Both the position numbers and the translations under genes were made by a program. 14,462 nucleotides of DNA, taken from NCBI GenBank assembly GCA_038259155.1, contig JBBSPE010000114.1, positions 1 to 14,462 of the forward strand. Reading direction: 5' to 3'. The notes under the pieces were generated by a model that saw only the letters and a list, made by a program, of their open reading frames with translations, had not been told where the DNA came from and ran no database searches. This stretch comes from JAABRT01 sp038259155. GTDB lineage: Bacteria; Gemmatimonadota; Gemmatimonadetes; Gemmatimonadales; Gemmatimonadaceae. This document shows, in pieces, positions 13,528 through 14,462 of this stretch (position 1 is the first letter of the stretch; the number at the start of each line of letters is the position of its first letter).

Positions 13528-13533
13528 TATCCT
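13528..13533 (+). promoter_or_regulatory. Possible -10 element immediately before the ECF sigma start codon
   Basis: TATCCT ends six bases before the GTG at 13540, the normal distance from a -10 to a transcription start, so the mRNA could begin at the start codon. No convincing -35 is seen at the usual distance (CTGTCC at 13504-13509 is weak), and no ribosome binding site precedes the GTG. This is a low-confidence reading. Confidence 0.2.
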
Positions 13534-13539
13534 AGCGCC

Positions 13540-14103
13540 GTGACCAATACTGACGCGGCATTGTCGACGGACGTCGACTCGGACCAGGAGATCATCGGAC
13601 GGGTTATCGCGGGAGACCGCGATCTGTTCGCCACATTGATCAGTCGCTACAGCGATGCGCTGTATCGACACGCCCTCGGTATGACCGGTTCGCCGGACGT
13701 GGCCGAGGATATCCTCCAGACATCGTTCATCAAGGCCTATCACCATCTCGGTGAAGTCCGCGGACGATTCGATGCCTGGCTGTTCCGGATCGTGGCCAAC
13801 GGGTGCAAGGACTGGCTGAAGAACATTCGGCGGTCGCACCTGAGCTATGACGAGGACGATCAACCGTCCAACTACACCACGCCCGACGAGGATCTCGACC
13901 GCACGGAGTTGCGGCAGGATCTTGACGGAGCACTGGCGGAGTTGGCGCCGTCTCTTCGGGAGGCATTCGTCATGAAGCATGTCGAAGGCCGTTCGTACGA
14001 AGAAATGGCGGATCTGCTCGGAACCACCGTTGGCGCACTCAAGATGCGCGTGCATCGGGCACGCGAAGCCTTGCAGGCGCTCTTAGAGGAGAAATACGCC
14101 TGA
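13540..14103 (+). CDS. ECF-family RNA polymerase sigma factor (sigma-70 regions 2 and 4)
   Basis: A 187-residue extracytoplasmic-function sigma factor. Region 2 spans about 24-100: RDLFATLISRYSDALYRHAL (27-46) and the core-binding helix AEDILQTSFIKAYHHLG (55-71), then FDAWLFRIVANGCKDWLKN (77-95). A linker (101-125) is acidic. Region 4 spans about 129-182: LAELAPSLREAFVMKHVEG (132-150), SYEEMADLLGTTVGALKMRV (152-171) as the -35-reading helix-turn-helix, then HRAREAL. Regions 1 and 3 are absent, as expected for the RpoE/ECF group. GTG 13540 is chosen because homology starts soon after; an in-frame GTG at 13459 would add 27 atypical residues. The stop overlaps the next gene (TGATG), the usual sigma/anti-sigma arrangement. 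Confidence 0.92.
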   Translation: MTNTDAALSTDVDSDQEIIGRVIAGDRDLFATLISRYSDALYRHALGMTGSPDVAEDILQTSFIKAYHHLGEVRGRFDAWLFRIVANGCKDWLKNIRRSHLSYDEDDQPSNYTTPDEDLDRTELRQDLDGALAELAPSLREAFVMKHVEGRSYEEMADLLGTTVGALKMRVHRAREALQALLEEKYA

Positions 14104-14462
14104 TGCTCGAGCCACTGAATCCCAACGAAGGCACGGACCGTCCGAGCCTGGGCCGTGATGCCGCCCGCGCCGCTGGCGCCGCGCCACTGTCCGACCGTGA
14201 AGTGCCGCTGCCCGGCACCGAGGCGCTTGGCACCACGCCCGCTGTCATCCATGCCTGGCTGGATGGTGAGGCGACGGAGGCCGATGCACGCACGGTGGAT
14301 GCCCGTCAGGTTGCGCTGTGGAGCCGCATCGCCGACGAAACCACCTCGCGTCGTCGCATGACCACGCCGGCCTACCTGCAGGCGCGCATCATGGACGCGC
14401 TGCCGGAAGCACGACCGGCCATGGTGGCCGCCACGCAGACGGCCGCCGCGCCGGATGCCCGC
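14103..14462 (+). CDS. Probable anti-sigma factor (N-terminal part, runs off the window)
   Basis: The ATG at 14103 shares its A with the sigma factor TGA, and 120 codons are open to the right edge. The first 45 residues are Pro/Ala-rich and low in structure. VIHAWLDGEATEADAR (49-64), then ALWSRIADETTSRRRMTTP, resembles the N-terminal helical segment of anti-sigma factors (xxWLDGExxxxEA), which clasp sigma regions 2 and 4. PAYLQARIMDALPEARP follows. No Cys appears in the visible part, so the zinc-binding HxxxCxxC of ZAS-type anti-sigmas is absent. A membrane helix would be expected downstream, outside the window. The role is inferred chiefly from overlap with the sigma gene. Confidence 0.65.
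   Translation, partial: MLEPLNPNEGTDRPSLGRDAARAAGAAPLSDREVPLPGTEALGTTPAVIHAWLDGEATEADARTVDARQVALWSRIADETTSRRRMTTPAYLQARIMDALPEARPAMVAATQTAAAPDAR

Overview
The window is a stretch of bacterial chromosome, about two-thirds G+C, densely packed with genes and with no rRNA, tRNA, CRISPR array, insertion sequence or phage gene that I could recognise. Gene content points to a Gram-negative-style bacterium with aerobic haem synthesis, terpenoid synthesis and ECF sigma regulation. Weak or absent Shine-Dalgarno sites, frequent GTG starts and several hypothetical proteins of familiar style suggest a Gemmatimonadota member. That placement is inference and was not tested.

Layout. Positions 1-2599 are read leftwards: the first codons of a gene that leaves the window (possibly flavin-dependent thymidylate synthase), hemJ, and a GlcD-type FAD-linked oxidase. 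A squalene/phytoene synthase family gene (2704-3810) stands alone on the + strand, divergent from the oxidase. From 11836 down to 3857 ten genes follow on the minus strand with small gaps or 4-base overlaps: a phasin-like protein with a histone-H1-like tail, a GHMP sugar kinase, an M20 deacylase, a 72-residue unknown, an RNase H, a 60-residue membrane protein, a double zinc-ribbon protein, an isocitrate/isopropylmalate dehydrogenase relative, a lipoprotein and a two-helix membrane protein. A 321-base intergenic region with promoter-like and operator-like elements separates this block from a + strand class III CoA-transferase, followed by an ECF sigma factor and the start of its probable anti-sigma factor, which runs off the right edge.

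Functional links are modest. Translational coupling is clear for three pairs: 72-residue protein/RNase H, zinc ribbon/dehydrogenase, and sigma/anti-sigma. No single pathway unites the block.

The most notable observation is that three clearly recognisable, intact enzyme genes lack canonical catalytic residues: RNase H (Glu48 and Asp134 equivalents), the class III CoA-transferase (nucleophilic Asp) and the dehydrogenase (substrate Arg and catalytic Tyr). Also of note are the phasin/histone-tail protein, inverted repeats abutting two consecutive start codons, and palindromes upstream of the sigma gene. I found no convincing new multi-gene defence or mobile system.
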